DNA from: Candidatus Poribacteria bacterium
GTDB taxonomy: Bacteria > Poribacteria > WGA-4E > DTYX01
NCBI GenBank assembly: GCA_012961655.1
Contig: DTYX01000929.1
Span: 1-7,588 of the forward strand
DNA: 7,588 nt
Direction: 5' to 3'
Under the pieces are notes generated by a model. The model did no database searches. It was given only the letters and a program-made list of their open reading frames with translations, and was not told where the DNA came from. Below, piece after piece: positions 6,832 through 7,588 of this stretch; within the stretch, counting starts at the first letter, position 1; each line of letters begins with the position of its first letter. The translations under genes were made by a program, and so were the position numbers.

Positions 6832-6936
6832 TGCACGCGAGAATGTGAGGATTCCTTTACTTCGTAAAGAAGTGAGTAAAAACCCTTTTCCCTCCCGATT
6901 GTTAATCGGTCTTGACCCCAAATTTTCTCACGTGCA
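6832..6936. repeat. Small element with 12-bp terminal inverted repeats (MITE-like or transcript-end structure)
   Basis: TGCACGCGAGAA (6832-6843) and TTCTCACGTGCA (6925-6936) are inverted copies with one mismatch and enclose about 80 bases. Inside are two smaller perfect hairpins, CTTTAC-TTC-GTAAAG (6855-6869) and CCGATT-GTT-AATCGG (6895-6909). It starts six bases past the stop codon of the AbiEii-like gene. Both flanks are A-rich (A-run ending 6831, AAAA from 6937), so a target duplication cannot be judged. No open frame inside. It may be a non-autonomous mobile element or a folded 3' end; the minus-strand T-run (near 6878-6882) lies too far from the hairpin to make a good terminator. Confidence 0.5.
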
Positions 6937-6942
6937 AAATAT

Positions 6943-7464
6943 TCAACGTATAGTATCTGCGAAGCAATCTAACGCCAGTTCATCGGATAATGCCTGAAAA
7001 AAGGCTTGCAGTTCTTCTATAGATAGAGGCTTTACCATATAATCTGGGATTTCCAAAAACTTTACCTCGCTAAGTACGTAAGCTATGGTAGCTTTTGAAA
7101 CGCCTGAGTCTTTCTTTTGAGCAAAAGAGAGGTATTTTTTTATGCTATATCCATACTGGTGAAGAAAATAAAGGTCGATATAATCTTTGATTTCTCCTCT
7201 CCCTACAATAGCGCAAATCTTATTACAGCAGATATCTTCAAGGCTATCCACCACAACATTCCCAAATTTCGGTTTTTCTTGCACAACCTGGATAGCAATA
7301 TCTTTAACGCCATCTACAATTATGCTTTCCTCCCCTCTGGAAAGCAAGTACCTGCGAAACATCGGTTCTGTTTGTATCGCTGTTAATTCTGCGTCAATTC
7401 TTTGGGCTGTTTGGAGGACAAAAGCGTAAATGCGAGCGAAAGGTTCTGGTTGAACGGTGAACAA
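6943..7464 (-). pseudogene. AbiEii-like nucleotidyltransferase, C-terminal part (N-terminus missing)
   Basis: The 173 residues match the later two-thirds of AbiEii-type nucleotidyltransferases, the toxin half of AbiE antitoxin-toxin and phage-exclusion systems, which transfer nucleotides to tRNA or other targets. Visible: FRRYLLSRGEESIIVD (residues 36-51), then the block with K-x2-A-x3-R (K82, A85, R89) and KDYIDLYFL (D94, D97), which fits the family's motifs III and IV, and a helical tail ending at TGA. Missing: the N-terminal region with the GG..T and D-x-D metal-binding motifs. Similarity appears to stop at LFT (7464-7456). The listed start is a TTG with no ribosome site; the frame stays open to the window edge but upstream reads SLHCSCRQGAGIDGI, unlike the family. 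No minus frame upstream restores the motifs, and no antitoxin gene is visible. Probably an inactive remnant. A join in the assembly would give the same picture. Confidence 0.7.
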
Positions 7465-7470
7465 AATACC

Positions 7471-7588
7471 GTCGATGCCTGCGCCTTGGCGGCAGCTACA
7501 GTGCAGGCTGTTGGTCTTAATGAGATGGCAGACCTGAGCCAGGAGTATGACTCCGAGGCTGATCGTATGAGAAGGGTTGTCAGCGGAA
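7471..7588 (+). CDS. Possible plus-strand coding fragment, runs off the window edge
   Basis: Plus-strand frame 1 is open from 7387 to the edge, and from 7471 its codons look protein-coding: G-rich first positions and reading VDACALAAATVQAVGLNEM, then ADLSQEYDSEADRMRRVVSG. The other two plus frames contain stops. This part is about 57% G+C by hand count (67 of 118), richer than the AbiEii-like gene beside it. The helical, acidic text ending RMRRVVSG is loosely like the C-terminal tail of methyl-accepting chemotaxis proteins, but this is a weak guess. No start is identifiable, so it would be the 3' part of a gene cut by the junction. Two minus frames are also open here, so the strand is not certain. 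Confidence 0.3.

Noticed and set aside
6895..6909. Intrinsic terminator for the AbiEii-like gene
   Set aside because: The hairpin is only six base pairs and the minus-strand T-run comes more than ten bases after it, so the layout is poor.
7117..7429. Plus-strand open frames opposite the AbiEii-like gene
   Set aside because: The minus frame carries conserved family motifs; the plus frames have none and end before the junction.

Overview
The window (G+C in the mid-40s by eye) looks like part of the genome of an uncultured, probably environmental Gram-negative-type bacterium. It has one very large secreted, carbohydrate-binding multidomain protein, a degraded AbiEii-type nucleotidyltransferase gene, and many palindromic repeats. 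CBM9-like and F5/8C-like domains joined to long Ig-like repeat arrays recall sponge- or sediment-associated phyla such as Poribacteria. That placement is a low-confidence inference; nothing here fixes the phylum.

Layout. Bases 1-613 hold no convincing gene. They contain a 64-bp imperfect palindrome (8-71), a chain of hairpins (178-362), a strong intrinsic terminator reading on the minus strand (363-402), and directly against it a solitary 30-bp sequence that looks like a class 1 CRISPR direct repeat (402-431). Bases 614-6703, minus strand, encode a 2029-residue protein: N-terminal signal or anchor, two F5/8C-like domains, an unassigned beta-rich region, a CBM9-like domain, eight Ig-like repeats, and a second CBM9-like domain at the C-terminus. 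No catalytic domain is visible, so it is most likely a cell-surface or exported polysaccharide-binding or adhesion protein.

Bases 6704-6942 are intergenic and contain two palindromic elements: a 73-nt stem-loop (6739-6811) in the leader of the large gene and a 105-bp element with 12-bp terminal inverted repeats (6832-6936). Bases 6943-7464, minus strand, encode the C-terminal part of an AbiEii-like nucleotidyltransferase whose active-site N-terminus is missing. At about 7465-7470 the sequence changes in G+C, and the last ~118 bases look like a plus-strand coding fragment running off the edge. This is either an insertion or rearrangement, or an assembly join.

The two genes do not look like one pathway. 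The most unusual points are the lone CRISPR-like repeat beside the terminator, the short dispersed DNA repeats placed inside linker loops of the giant protein, and the abrupt truncation of the AbiEii-like gene.
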